Assembly (NCBI RefSeq): GCF_900106035.1
Contig: NZ_FNUC01000004.1
Coordinates: forward strand, 2,108,001-2,172,000
Source: Jiangella alba
GTDB taxonomy: Bacteria > Actinomycetota > Actinomycetes > Jiangellales > Jiangellaceae
Direction of reading: 5' to 3'
Length of the DNA: 64,000 nt
Below the pieces are notes generated by a model, which was given only the letters and a program-made list of their open reading frames with translations, was not told the origin of the DNA and made no database searches. This document shows positions 35,590-43,904 of the stretch, one piece after another (the stretch's first letter is position 1; the number at the start of each line of letters is the position of its first letter). A program made the translations under genes and the position numbers.

Positions 35590-36532
35590 TCACCGCCGCG
35601 TGAGCGTCGAGCGCATCAGCGTCACGTTGTACGGGCCCCACTGGGTGAGCGCGAAGTAGAGGTCCGGTCCGCTGGACCATGGGTGCAGGTATCCGCCGTA
35701 CAGCGCCGGGTACTCGGCGCCGTCGACGAGCACCTGCTCGTCGCCCCAGGGGCCGGTCGGCTGGGGCGCGTCGCGCAGGACGATCTGCGCCCGCGACTCG
35801 TCGAGGTAGGTCATCAGCCAGCGGCCGGTGTACTCGTTGTACTGCACCGACAGCTCGCCGATCGGGCGTGCCGAACAGGTAGACGTGGCCGCCGTGGCGG
35901 GCCAACGCCGCCATCTGGAAGTCGTCGTCCCACTCCGGCGTGTTCGGCCAGGCGGCGTCCGGGTCCTTCGTCCACGTCGTGCCGCCGTCGTCGGACCAGG
36001 CGATGCCGGAGTGGTTGGTGAACCAGGTGCCGGCCGGGCCCCAGTGGTTCACCGACATGTAGTGCAGGTAGCTGCGGCCGTCGACGGCGATGCCGGCCGT
36101 CGGGATGACCGTCTCCTCGACGCCGTTCTGCTGCAGGCAGTCCAGCAGCTGGCCGGCGTGCCCGGGCCGGTCCTGCACCATCGTGTCGAACGTCATGCCG
36201 TCGGCGAGGTCGCGGTCCGACGACACCGCCAGCACGTTGCACCGCCAGTCCGCCTCGCGCGGCCCGGCGCCGTTGCCGCCCCAGCCCGCGCCGTAGGTGT
36301 CGCCGAAGGCCATCAGCACGGAGCCGTCGCCGTCGTCCCACATGACGCCGAGGTCGGTGCCGTGCACCTGGTAGCGCAGGTCGGTCTCGTTGATCGAGCC
36401 CGCGCCGGTCAGCAGGGCGACCGGCTCGCCCGGTGCGACCGTGACGCCCGGCTCTGGCTCGGCGGCGGAGGCGGTGAGGGCGGCGACGAGCAGCAGGCTC
36501 GCGCCGGCGGCGGCCGGGGGTAGCAGTCGCAC
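35590..36532 (-). pseudogene. DUF4185 secreted protein, internal deletion and frameshift
   Basis: Begins with a signal peptide (MRLLPPAAAGASLLLVAALT) and continues through TDLGVMWDDGDGSVLMAFGD, MSVNHWGPAGTWFTNHSGIA and HVYLFGTP in one frame. At about 35872 the frame changes, and the next frame reads ELSVQYNEYTGRWLMTYLDE, YGGYLHPWSSGPDLYF and TQWGPYNVTLMRS to a normal stop. Around 40-45 residues that usually follow FGTP in DUF4185 proteins are missing at the join. The family is thought to bind or act on glycans outside the cell. A LacI-type operator lies 30 bp upstream, so it belonged to the LacI regulon. Confidence 0.82.
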
Positions 36533-36561
36533 GGGGTCTCCTTCGACGTCGGCGGAGACTG

Positions 36562-36575
36562 GGAAATCGATTTCC
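36562..36575. promoter_or_regulatory. LacI-type operator 1
   Basis: GGAAATCGATTTCC, perfect 14-bp palindrome, 30 bp upstream of the DUF4185 start. Confidence 0.8.
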
Positions 36576-36616
36576 AGCCTGGGTGGGGCGTCGCCGAGGG
36601 GTCAAGGGGCCGGCCG

Positions 36617-37618
36617 TCAGGCCTGCCGGATGGAGCTGGCCCGCACCTGCAGCTCGGTGGGCAGGACGATACGCGTGACGTCGGCGTCGGGCTTGGTCAG
36701 CCGCCGGGTGAGTAGCTGACCCGCCTGCCGGCCGACCTCGTACGCCGGCTGCGCCACGGTGGTCAGGGTGGGCCGGATGAGGTCGGCCCACGGGATGGAG
36801 TCGAACCCGACGACGGCGATGTCGGACGGGATGGCCTGCTGGCGCTGCACCAGGCATTCCAGCGCGCCGACCGTCATGAGGTTGTTCGCCGCGAACAGCG
36901 CGTCGGGCGCGGCGCCGTCGTCGAGCAGCGACGCCATGGCCTCGTAGCCGCCGCGCTCGCGGAAGTCGGCGAACCGCACCAGCGCGGGGTCGAGCGGCAG
37001 GCCGGCGGTCGCGAGCGCTCGCTTGTAGCCGTCGTGGCGCGACGTGGCGGTGCTGAGCCAGCGCGGGCCGCCGATGCAGGCGATGCGCCGGTAGCCCTGC
37101 TCGACGAGGTGCGTGGTGGCCAGCTCGGCGCCGTGCTCGTTGTCGACGAGGACGGTGTCGGTGCGTGGTCCCTGCAGTTCGCGGTCGATGACGACCACCG
37201 GGCAACCGGCGTCGAGCAGCAACTTGACGTCGTCGACGCGGTTGGACGACGGCGAGATGATGACGCCGGCCATCTGCTCGGTGAGCGCGGCCGCGATGTA
37301 GTTCGACTCCTTCTCGGGGTTCTCGTCGCTGTTGCAGAGCACGACGGAGTACCCCTCGGCCAGCGCGATGTCCTCGACACCGCGGACCATGGCGGTGAAG
37401 AACGGGTTCTCGACGTCGGAGATGATCACCGCCCACAGCGTGGTGCGGCTGCGGCGCAGGTTCCGTGCCACGGCGTTGCGCCGATAGCCCAGCTCGGCGA
37501 CGGACGACGTGACCCGCTCCGCGAGCGCGGGGTCGACCTGGGTGTGCCCGTTGAGCACCCGGGACACCGTGGCCGCGGAGACGCCCGCATGCCGCGCGAC
37601 GTCGTAGATGGTCACCAC
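36617..37618 (-). CDS. LacI family regulator
   Basis: 333 aa. N-terminal HTH (TIYDVARHAGVSAATVSRVL, then NGHTQV, hinge RNAVARNLRRSRT) and a periplasmic-binding-type sugar sensor domain (IISDVENPFFTAMVRGVEDI, GVIISPSSN, DRELQG, GFDSIPWADLIRPTLTTVAQ). Likely represses the surrounding sugar genes through ATCGAT-centred operators, one of which (37640-37652) is 22 bp from its own start. Ligand unknown; context suggests a deoxy- or C5/C6-sugar from glycan breakdown. Looks intact even though two neighbouring genes are broken. Confidence 0.93.
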   Translation of the reverse strand: MVTIYDVARHAGVSAATVSRVLNGHTQVDPALAERVTSSVAELGYRRNAVARNLRRSRTTLWAVIISDVENPFFTAMVRGVEDIALAEGYSVVLCNSDENPEKESNYIAAALTEQMAGVIISPSSNRVDDVKLLLDAGCPVVVIDRELQGPRTDTVLVDNEHGAELATTHLVEQGYRRIACIGGPRWLSTATSRHDGYKRALATAGLPLDPALVRFADFRERGGYEAMASLLDDGAAPDALFAANNLMTVGALECLVQRQQAIPSDIAVVGFDSIPWADLIRPTLTTVAQPAYEVGRQAGQLLTRRLTKPDADVTRIVLPTELQVRASSIRQA

Positions 37619-37639
37619 GGGATGATCCTAGTGGACGGT

Positions 37640-37652
37640 GGAATCGATTTCC
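37640..37652. promoter_or_regulatory. LacI-type operator 2 (autoregulation)
   Basis: GGAATCGATTTCC, the same core as operator 1 with one base fewer, 22 bp upstream of the LacI gene. Confidence 0.65.
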
Positions 37653-37658
37653 GAGCCG

Positions 37659-39198
37659 TTATTCGTAGTACACCTCCAGTTCGGCGACGGACGTGAAGTG
37701 CCGGCGCCGCCCGGCGGCCCGATCAGCCGCACGCCGTCGCCACTCGTGTCGTCGAAGCTGAGGGTGAACGTGCGGAACGGCCCGGCGGTGGCGTCGGCGG
37801 GGTAGGGCGGGTCGACGGCGAGACCGGTGACGTCGTGCCACTCGTGGTCCCGCCGCACCTGCACCCGCGGGGCGGCGCCGAACCAGCCGCCGTCGGGGAA
37901 GATCTGCCCCGACGTGTAGACGACCCGGTTGACGTGCACGGTCCGCGGCCACGTGTACCCCCACCAGTCGGTCTCCTCGGCCTGGCCGTTCCAGCTGTCC
38001 TCGCTGAGGTCGGTGCGGCCGTCGGCGAGGTAGCCGTCGTGCCCGTAGTGCGAGGTGGTGTCGGTGACGACCGCGCCCGGCTCGGCGCGGGCCAGGTTGC
38101 GGCCGGGATCGCGCGGGTTGGCCGGCGCCGTCGGCTCGTACGGCTCGAGGCGGAGCCGGCGCAGCGAGAACTGGTTGCCCTTGGCGTTGGCGGCGAAGGC
38201 CCACCCGCCCAGCACGGTGGCCGGCTCGCCGCCGTCGGCGACGGGCAGCGGGATGACGCCGTAGTCGAAGTCCGGCGCCTTGCGCTCGAAGTCCTGGATC
38301 GACCAGATGCCCGACTGCCAGACCGACGCGTAGCCCTCGGAGAAGGCGACGACGAGGTCGTTGGAGGCCGGCGGCACCCGCGGGGTGATGCCGAGGTCGA
38401 CGGGTCTCCTTCCACAGCCGCCGCGCGGCGACGGCGCCGTCGGAGTCGAAGCCGCTGCGGCCGTCGCCGGCGATGACCTCGCCGCCGCCCTGCCACATCC
38501 ACGGGTACCAGACGAAGTTCTGGTAGTAGTCCTGTGCGGTCGGGAACACCAGCCCGCCCTGGCCGGCCGACACCAGCTGGTCGCTGACGGCGATGAGGTC
38601 GTCCCAGCTGGCCGGCAGGTCGCCCTCGGACAGCCCGGCCGCCTCGAACGCCGGCCGGCTGTAGAAGAGCGCGAGCGGCTCGATCTCCATGGGCAGCGCG
38701 TAGACCTTGTCGCCGATCATGCGCGTGGCCAGGTTGTCGGCGAAGAAGTCGTCCACCGCCTCCTGGGACAGGTGCGGGGTGAGCTCGGCCAGCACGTTCC
38801 CGTTGAGGTAGCGGGCGATGTCGCCGGGGCTGATCAGGAAGATGTCCGGGCCCTCGCCCGCGGAGAACGCGGTGGCCAGCTTCTCGCTGCCCAGGACCGG
38901 TGCGTAGACGAGCTCGATCTGCTGCTCGTTCTCGGCGTTCCAGCGGTCGACGGTCTCGTGCATCCAGCCGGCCCGGGCCAGCAGGGCCGGATCCTCGGTC
39001 GGCGCGGGCGCGTAGAAGTTCCAGAACTGCAGCGGCCCCGAGCCCGACGCGGTGCTCGTGCCGCCGCACGCGCTGAGCAGGCTGGGGGCGGCGACCGGGG
39101 TGTCCGGGGCGTTCGGCGGTGAGGGGGTCGGGGGTGGGGCCGGGACCGGGTGGGAGCCCGGATCGGCGGCCGGGTGGGTGACCGGGCGGCGGTACCAT
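37659..39198 (-). pseudogene. Composite pseudogene: sugar-binding lipoprotein fused to a carbohydrate-binding C-terminus
   Basis: The upstream part is an ABC sugar solute-binding protein: lipobox-like SLLSACGGT, then LQFWNFYAPAPTEDP, LGSEKLATAFSAGEGPDIFL, YALPMEIEPLALFYSRPAFE. Near 38400 (after RLWKET) the frame shifts, continuing DLGITPRVPPASNDLVVAFS and GGWAFAANAKG. Directly after this (about 38182) the sequence becomes the tail of another protein (NQFSLRRLRLEPYEPT, HYGHDGYLADGRTDLSEDSW, FPDGGWFGAAPRVQV), resembling a discoidin-like carbohydrate-binding domain. A last 1-bp shift near 37700 precedes TFTSVAELEVYYE. The signal peptide frame is also disturbed. The lost DNA probably included the ABC permeases and a glycosidase body. 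Confidence 0.82.
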
Positions 39199-39209
39199 GT
39201 CCACTCCTC

Positions 39210-39223
39210 AGCAATCGATTGCT
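39210..39223. promoter_or_regulatory. LacI-type operator 3
   Basis: AGCAATCGATTGCT, perfect 14-bp palindrome 12 bp upstream of the binding-protein pseudogene ATG (GAGGAG lies between). Confidence 0.8.
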
Positions 39224-39327
39224 TGCTGTGACGCAGAGGTTGACCCTGAGCAACCCAGCGGTCAACACTCTGGTCAGGACGAATGCCGAAATCGCAGGAC
39301 ATGGCTGGTCGTGGCGCTGGCGCGCCG

Positions 39328-39356
39328 TTGACAGTCCGAGTGCCCTCGCCTAGCGT
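39328..39356 (+). promoter_or_regulatory. Promoter of the isomerase-kinase operon
   Basis: TTGACA (39328-39333), 17-bp spacer, TAGCGT (39351-39356): the best sigma-70-type match in the window. Operator 4 begins 4 bp after the -10, over the expected transcription start. Confidence 0.8.
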
Positions 39357-39360
39357 GTGG

Positions 39361-39375
39361 GCAATCGATTTCTGC
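39361..39375. promoter_or_regulatory. LacI-type operator 4
   Basis: GCAATCGATTTCTGC, core AATCGATT at 39363-39370, 28 bp upstream of the sugar isomerase. Confidence 0.7.
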
Positions 39376-39403
39376 TTGTGGACGACGTGATGGGAGTGGC
39401 CTC

Positions 39404-40813
39404 GTGGCACGTATCGGCCTGTTGACGATCTCCGACGGACGCGACTTCGTGCACCGCGACATCGCGGACTGGGCTCGCTCGTCGGAGGACGCGATCGCCG
39501 CGGCGCTGGAGGGCGCCGGGCACGAGGTGGTGCGGGCGCCCGAGCTGGTGTCGTCGAACGCGCTGGCCTCGAGCCAGGCCCGGCTGGTCGCCGAGGCGCG
39601 GCCCGACCTCACGGTCTTCAACTACTCGGTGTGGGCGTTCCCGCACTTCTCCATGCTCGCCGCCGACGCGACGCCGGGGCCGCTGGTGCTGCTGTCGAAC
39701 ATCGACCCCGTCCAGCCCGGCATGGTCGGCATGCTGGCCGCCGGCGGCTCGCTGGACCAGATCGGCCGCGTGCACGGCCGGGTCTGGGGCGACGTCGCCG
39801 ACCCCGCCACGCTGGAGCGGCTGCTCGTCCACGTCCGCGCCGCCCAGGCCGTGGGCGGGCTGCGAGGGAGCACGTTCGGCCGGTTCGGCGGCCGACCGAT
39901 GGGCATGTACACCGCCGTCGCCAACACCGACCAGTGGCTCTCGACCTTCGGCGTCGACGTCGAGGAGATCGACCAGTGGGAGATCGTCCGCCGGTCCGAG
40001 CTGGTGCCCGACTCGCGGGCGCGCGCCGGCCGCGAATGGCTGGAGAAGCACGCCAACGTCCACTACGACGGCAAGCAGCTGACGCCCGAGCTGCTGGAGC
40101 GGCAGATCCGCTCGTACCACGCGGTGCGTGAGCTGATCGACGAGTGGAATCTCGACTTCTCCGGCATCAAGGGCCAGCCGGAGCTGACGACGCACTTCAC
40201 CACCATGGACATCACCGAGGCGTTCCTCAACGACCCGTACGACTGGGAGGGCCCGAAGCCGACCCACGTCACCGCGACGGAGTCCGACATGGACGCCGCG
40301 CTGACCATGCAGATCCTCAAGCTGATCTCCGGCGACCCGGTGCTGTTCGCCGACGTCCGGCACTACCACGCCGACCGCGACATCTGGGACATGGCCAACT
40401 CCGGCCAGCACGCCACCTGGTACGCCGCCCGCAGCGACGACCCGGCCGAGAACCTGCGCCGTGTGCACCTGTACCCGGAGGTGTTCTTCTTCCCGGCCGG
40501 CGGCGCGTCCGTGCACCACATCGCGGCGCCCGGCGACATGACGCTGGCCCGGCTCACCCGGCACAGCGGCCGCTACCGCATGCAGGTGGTGCGCGGCGCG
40601 TTCGAGGACTACGGCGACGAGGTCAACGAGCAGCTGGCCCGGCAGTCGACGTTCGAGTGGCCGCACGCGTTCACCCGCATGGACGTCCCCGCCGACGAGT
40701 TCCTGTCCCGGTTCGGCGCCAACCACATCCACGCGGTGCCGGGTGACTACGTGGCCGAGCTGGAGCAGGTCTGCCGCCAGCTGGACGTCGACTTCCAGCG
40801 ACTGGGCGGCTGA
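39404..40813 (+). CDS. L-fucose/L-arabinose isomerase family protein
   Basis: 469 aa. The N-terminal half (IGLLTISDGRDFVHRDIADW, FNYSVWAFPHFSMLA, GMLAAGGSLDQIGR) and the C-terminal half (TATESDMDAALTMQILKLIS, DVRHYHADRDIWDMANSGQH, GGASVHHIAAPGDMTLARLT) correspond to the FucI/AraA-like fold with metal-binding Glu, Asp and His residues in the second half. Would convert an aldose to a ketose, which the adjacent kinase then phosphorylates. Exact sugar unknown. GTG start; the stop overlaps the kinase ATG (TGATG). Under the TTGACA promoter and LacI operator 4. Confidence 0.9.
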   Translation: MARIGLLTISDGRDFVHRDIADWARSSEDAIAAALEGAGHEVVRAPELVSSNALASSQARLVAEARPDLTVFNYSVWAFPHFSMLAADATPGPLVLLSNIDPVQPGMVGMLAAGGSLDQIGRVHGRVWGDVADPATLERLLVHVRAAQAVGGLRGSTFGRFGGRPMGMYTAVANTDQWLSTFGVDVEEIDQWEIVRRSELVPDSRARAGREWLEKHANVHYDGKQLTPELLERQIRSYHAVRELIDEWNLDFSGIKGQPELTTHFTTMDITEAFLNDPYDWEGPKPTHVTATESDMDAALTMQILKLISGDPVLFADVRHYHADRDIWDMANSGQHATWYAARSDDPAENLRRVHLYPEVFFFPAGGASVHHIAAPGDMTLARLTRHSGRYRMQVVRGAFEDYGDEVNEQLARQSTFEWPHAFTRMDVPADEFLSRFGANHIHAVPGDYVAELEQVCRQLDVDFQRLGG

Positions 40814-42288
40814 TGGCGGAGTTCGTCCTCGGGATCGACATCGGGACGGCCAGCAGCAAGGCCGTCCTGGCGTCGCCCGGCGGTGACGTCGTCGCCGTCG
40901 AGGTGGTCGAGCACGACACCCAGCGGCCGCGGCCGGGCTGGGTCGAGCAGGACGCCGACGCCGTCTGGTGGTCCGACGTGTGCGAGCTGAGCCGGCGGCT
41001 GACCGCGCGGTTCCCCGCCGCGTCGATCGGCGCCGTGTGCGTGAGCGGCATCGGGCCGACGGCGCTGGTGGCCGGGCCCGACGGGGCGCCGCTGCGGCCG
41101 GCCATCCTCTACGGCGTCGACACCCGCGCCGTCGGGCAGGCCGACGCCTTGTCGTCGCGGCTCGGCCCGGACGAGGTGCTGGCTCGGTGCGGGTCGCGGC
41201 TGTCGTCGCAGTCGGCCGGGCCGAAGCTGGCCTGGATCCGCGAGAACGAGCCGGACGTGTGGGCCCGGACCCGGTACTTCTTCATGGCCAACAGCTACGT
41301 CGTGTACCGGCTGACCGGTTCGTATGTGCTGGACCACCATTCGGCGAACCAGGCGCAGCCGCTGTACGACCGGCATCGCGGCGAGTGGATCCCGGAGTGG
41401 GCCGAGATCGTTGCGCCCGGGCTGGCGCTGCCGTCGCTGCGCTGGCCGACGGACCTCGCCGGCTCGGTGACGGAGGCCGCCGCGGCCGCGACCGGGCTGC
41501 GGGCGGGGACGCCGGTCGCCGTCGGCACCATCGACGCCTGGGCCGAGGCCGAGAGCGTCGACGTCCGGCGTCCCGGCGACGTGATGATCATGTACGGCTC
41601 GACCATGTTCTTCATCGCGGTGACGTCGTCGCCGGTGGCGCATCCGCAGCTGTGGGGGACCGTCGGGCAGCATCAGGGCGTGCACACGCTGGCCGGCGGC
41701 ATGGCCAGCTCCGGGTCGATCACCGGCTGGTTCCGTGACCTCACCGGCGGCCGTCCCTACGCGTCGCTGCTGGCGTCGGCGGCCGAGGTGCCGGCCGGGT
41801 CGGACGGCCTGCTGGCGCTGCCGTACTTCGACGGCGAGCGCACCCCGTTCGCCGACCCCGACGCGCGTGGCGTGCTGGCCGGGCTGTCCCTGCGCCACGG
41901 CGCCGGGCACGTCTACCGGGCGCTGCTCGAGGCGACCGCGTTCGGGGTGCGGCACAACCTGGCCGAGTTCGCCGCCGCCGGGGTCGCGGCCTCGCGGGTG
42001 GTCGCGGTGGGCGGTGGCACCCAAGGCGACCTGTGGACCGGCATCGTCAGCAGCGCCGCCGGGGTGACGCAGGAGGTGCCCCCGGTGACGGTCGGCGCCG
42101 CCTACGGCGACGCCAAGTTCGCGGCGGTGGCGATCGGCGCCGCCTCCCGGGACGACCTCTGGAACGGCGGCGGCGTCACGGTGTCGCCCGACCCCGCCGA
42201 CGCCGCCGTGTACGACCGGCTGTTCCCGCTGTACCGCGAGTTGCACGAGCGGACGGTGGACGTGCAGCACGCCCTCGCCCGCGGCTGA
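40813..42288 (+). CDS. FGGY family carbohydrate kinase
   Basis: 491 aa. N-terminal phosphate-1 motif [33 protein letters not shown], and C-terminal [31 protein letters not shown] and [16 protein letters not shown] are those of xylulokinase/fuculokinase-type FGGY kinases. The YFMAN-type substrate loop ([20 protein letters not shown]) is close to that of xylulokinases. Likely phosphorylates the ketose made by the isomerase encoded immediately upstream. ATG overlaps the isomerase stop. Confidence 0.92.
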   Translation: MAEFVLGIDIGTASSKAVLASPGGDVVAVEVVEHDTQRPRPGWVEQDADAVWWSDVCELSRRLTARFPAASIGAVCVSGIGPTALVAGPDGAPLRPAILYGVDTRAVGQADALSSRLGPDEVLARCGSRLSSQSAGPKLAWIRENEPDVWARTRYFFMANSYVVYRLTGSYVLDHHSANQAQPLYDRHRGEWIPEWAEIVAPGLALPSLRWPTDLAGSVTEAAAAATGLRAGTPVAVGTIDAWAEAESVDVRRPGDVMIMYGSTMFFIAVTSSPVAHPQLWGTVGQHQGVHTLAGGMASSGSITGWFRDLTGGRPYASLLASAAEVPAGSDGLLALPYFDGERTPFADPDARGVLAGLSLRHGAGHVYRALLEATAFGVRHNLAEFAAAGVAASRVVAVGGGTQGDLWTGIVSSAAGVTQEVPPVTVGAAYGDAKFAAVAIGAASRDDLWNGGGVTVSPDPADAAVYDRLFPLYRELHERTVDVQHALARG

Positions 42289-42350
42289 CGTCTGGCGGCT
42301 GGCGGCCGGCTCAGCGAGCGGGCGGCGCGCGCGGGTGGCGCGCGCGGGTG

Positions 42351-42470
42351 GCGGTGGGTGTGGTGTGCGTGCCCGTGGCCGGGGGCGGCCCGGCAGCGCG
42401 GGGCTGGCGGTGGGTGCCGTGTGCGTGCCCGTGGCCGGGGCGGCTCGGCGGCGCGCGCGGCTGGCGGTGG
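42351..42470. repeat. 56/57-bp tandem repeat
   Basis: Units start at 42351, 42407 and (partial) 42464, each opening GCGGTGGGTG or close to it and containing GTGTGCGTGCCCGTGGCCGG. Found in the 384-bp gap between the kinase and the MmcQ/YjbR gene, in which I see no gene. Confidence 0.7.
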
Positions 42471-42560
42471 TCGGCCCGCGTGGGTCAGCAGCAGCGGGTG
42501 CCGTGAGTGCTTGCCGCCGTTCGCCGCGCGGTAGTAGGTATGACCCGCCCCTCGAGGGAG

Positions 42561-42585
42561 GGTGCCCACCCTACGGGCGGGCACC
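42561..42585. terminator. Hairpin before the MmcQ/YjbR gene
   Basis: GGTGCCCACCC-TAC-GGGCGGGCACC, 11-bp stem with one A/C mismatch. Possible terminator of the isomerase-kinase operon after the tandem repeat. Confidence 0.5.
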
Positions 42586-42660
42586 GACACACTCGGCGCC
42601 GCCGATCACCCGCCACCGACGGACGCGCCGTCGTCCGGGCCGGGTGTCGGAGGCGGCGGC

Positions 42661-42666
42661 TAGCCT
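42661..42666 (+). promoter_or_regulatory. -10 element for the MmcQ/YjbR gene
   Basis: TAGCCT, 6 nt before the ATG at 42673; leaderless spacing. Confidence 0.5.
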
Positions 42667-42672
42667 CGGTGG

Positions 42673-43086
42673 ATGATCCAGCACGACGACGACGTGCCCG
42701 AGGAGTTCGTCGAGGCATTGCGCGACATCTGCATGGGCCTGCCCGACGCCTACGAGGAGCAGGCGTGGGTGGGCACGCGCTGGCGGGTGCGCGGCCGGAC
42801 GTTCGCGCACGTGCTCACCGTCGTGCCCGACGTGGAGGCGGCGTACGCGCGGGTGGTCGGCGCCGACGAGGAGGTGACGGTGGTCACGTTCCGCGCGCCG
42901 GCGGAAGAGCTGGACGCGCTGGTGGCGGGCGGGCCGCCGTTCTTCAAGGCCCGCTGGGGCCGCGACGTCGTCGTGTTGGCGCTGGTCGGCGACGTCGACT
43001 GGACCGAGGTCGCCGAGCTGATGACGGAGAGCTACTGCCTCCTGGCGCCGAAGAAACTGGTGGCGCTGGTCCGCCGTCCGTCGTGA
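42673..43086 (+). CDS. MmcQ/YjbR family DNA-binding-like protein
   Basis: 137 aa. CMGLPDAYEEQAWVGTRWRV followed by GRTFAHVL, and the C-terminal WTEVAELMTESYCLLAPKKL are the YjbR/CyaY-like fold landmarks. The family is named DNA-binding-like from structure; no function is established. Followed at 10 bp by an SDR gene, probably co-transcribed. Confidence 0.88.
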   Translation: MIQHDDDVPEEFVEALRDICMGLPDAYEEQAWVGTRWRVRGRTFAHVLTVVPDVEAAYARVVGADEEVTVVTFRAPAEELDALVAGGPPFFKARWGRDVVVLALVGDVDWTEVAELMTESYCLLAPKKLVALVRRPS

Positions 43087-43096
43087 GGATGGGCCG

Positions 43097-43900
43097 ATGA
43101 ACGAGATCACGCCGCACGTCGCCATCGTCACCGGAGCCAACGCCGGCATCGGCGCCGCCACCGCGGTCGTCCTCGCCGAACGCGGTGTCGACGTCCTGGT
43201 GGCGTTCTTCCGCCCGGGCGACTCCGAGGGCCAGGAAGCGGCGTACAACGAGGCGAGACGCGGCGACGCCGAAGACGTCGTCGCCGCCGTCGAGGCCGCC
43301 GGCGCCCGCGCGCACGCCGTCGAGGCCGACCTCACCGACCCGGCCGCGCCGGCCCGGCTGTTCGACCTCGCCGAGCAGCACCTCGGGCCGGTCGACGTCC
43401 TCGTCAACAACGCCAGCGGGTGGGTACAGGACACCTTCGCGCCCGCCGCGACCGACCGGTTCGGCCGGCCGATGACGCAGGTCACCGAGCAGACGTTCCG
43501 GCAGCAGTTCGGCGTCGACGCCATGGCGCCGGCGCTGCTGATCGCCGAGTTCGCCCGCCGCCACGTGGCCCGCGGCGGTGCCTGGGGACGCATCGTCGGG
43601 CTGACGTCGGGCGGCCAGCACGGCTTCCCCGACGAGGTGTCGTACGGCGCGGCCAAGGCGGCGCAGGAGAACTACACCATGTCAGCGTCGGTCGAGCTGG
43701 CGCCCTATGGCGTCACCGCCAACATCGTCTACCCGCCGGTCACCGACACCGGCTGGGTCACCGACGACGTGCGGGCCGCCGTCGAGGCCAGTCGCGAGCT
43801 CACCCACGTCGCGACGCCGGAAGAGGTCGCCGAGGTCATCGCCTGGGTGGTCTCCGACGAGGCGAAGCTGCTGACGGGCAGCGTGGTGCGCTTGCGGTAG
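43097..43900 (+). CDS. Short-chain dehydrogenase/reductase
   Basis: 267 aa. NAD(P)-binding VTGANAGIGAATAVVLAERG (TGxxxGIG), NNASGW, and the catalytic tyrosine/lysine pair in VSYGAAKAAQENYT. The active-site serine is in LTSGGQHG. The glycine-rich loop and residues after strand 2 do not decide NAD versus NADP. Substrate unknown. GAGG lies upstream of the ATG. Convergent with the siderophore-interacting protein, 4 bp apart. Confidence 0.9.
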   Translation: MNEITPHVAIVTGANAGIGAATAVVLAERGVDVLVAFFRPGDSEGQEAAYNEARRGDAEDVVAAVEAAGARAHAVEADLTDPAAPARLFDLAEQHLGPVDVLVNNASGWVQDTFAPAATDRFGRPMTQVTEQTFRQQFGVDAMAPALLIAEFARRHVARGGAWGRIVGLTSGGQHGFPDEVSYGAAKAAQENYTMSASVELAPYGVTANIVYPPVTDTGWVTDDVRAAVEASRELTHVATPEEVAEVIAWVVSDEAKLLTGSVVRLR

Positions 43901-43904
43901 TGGC

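Noticed and set aside
42301-42480. CRISPR-like or minisatellite coding repeat
   Set aside because: Units of 56-57 bp abut each other without spacers and carry no sustained reading frame.
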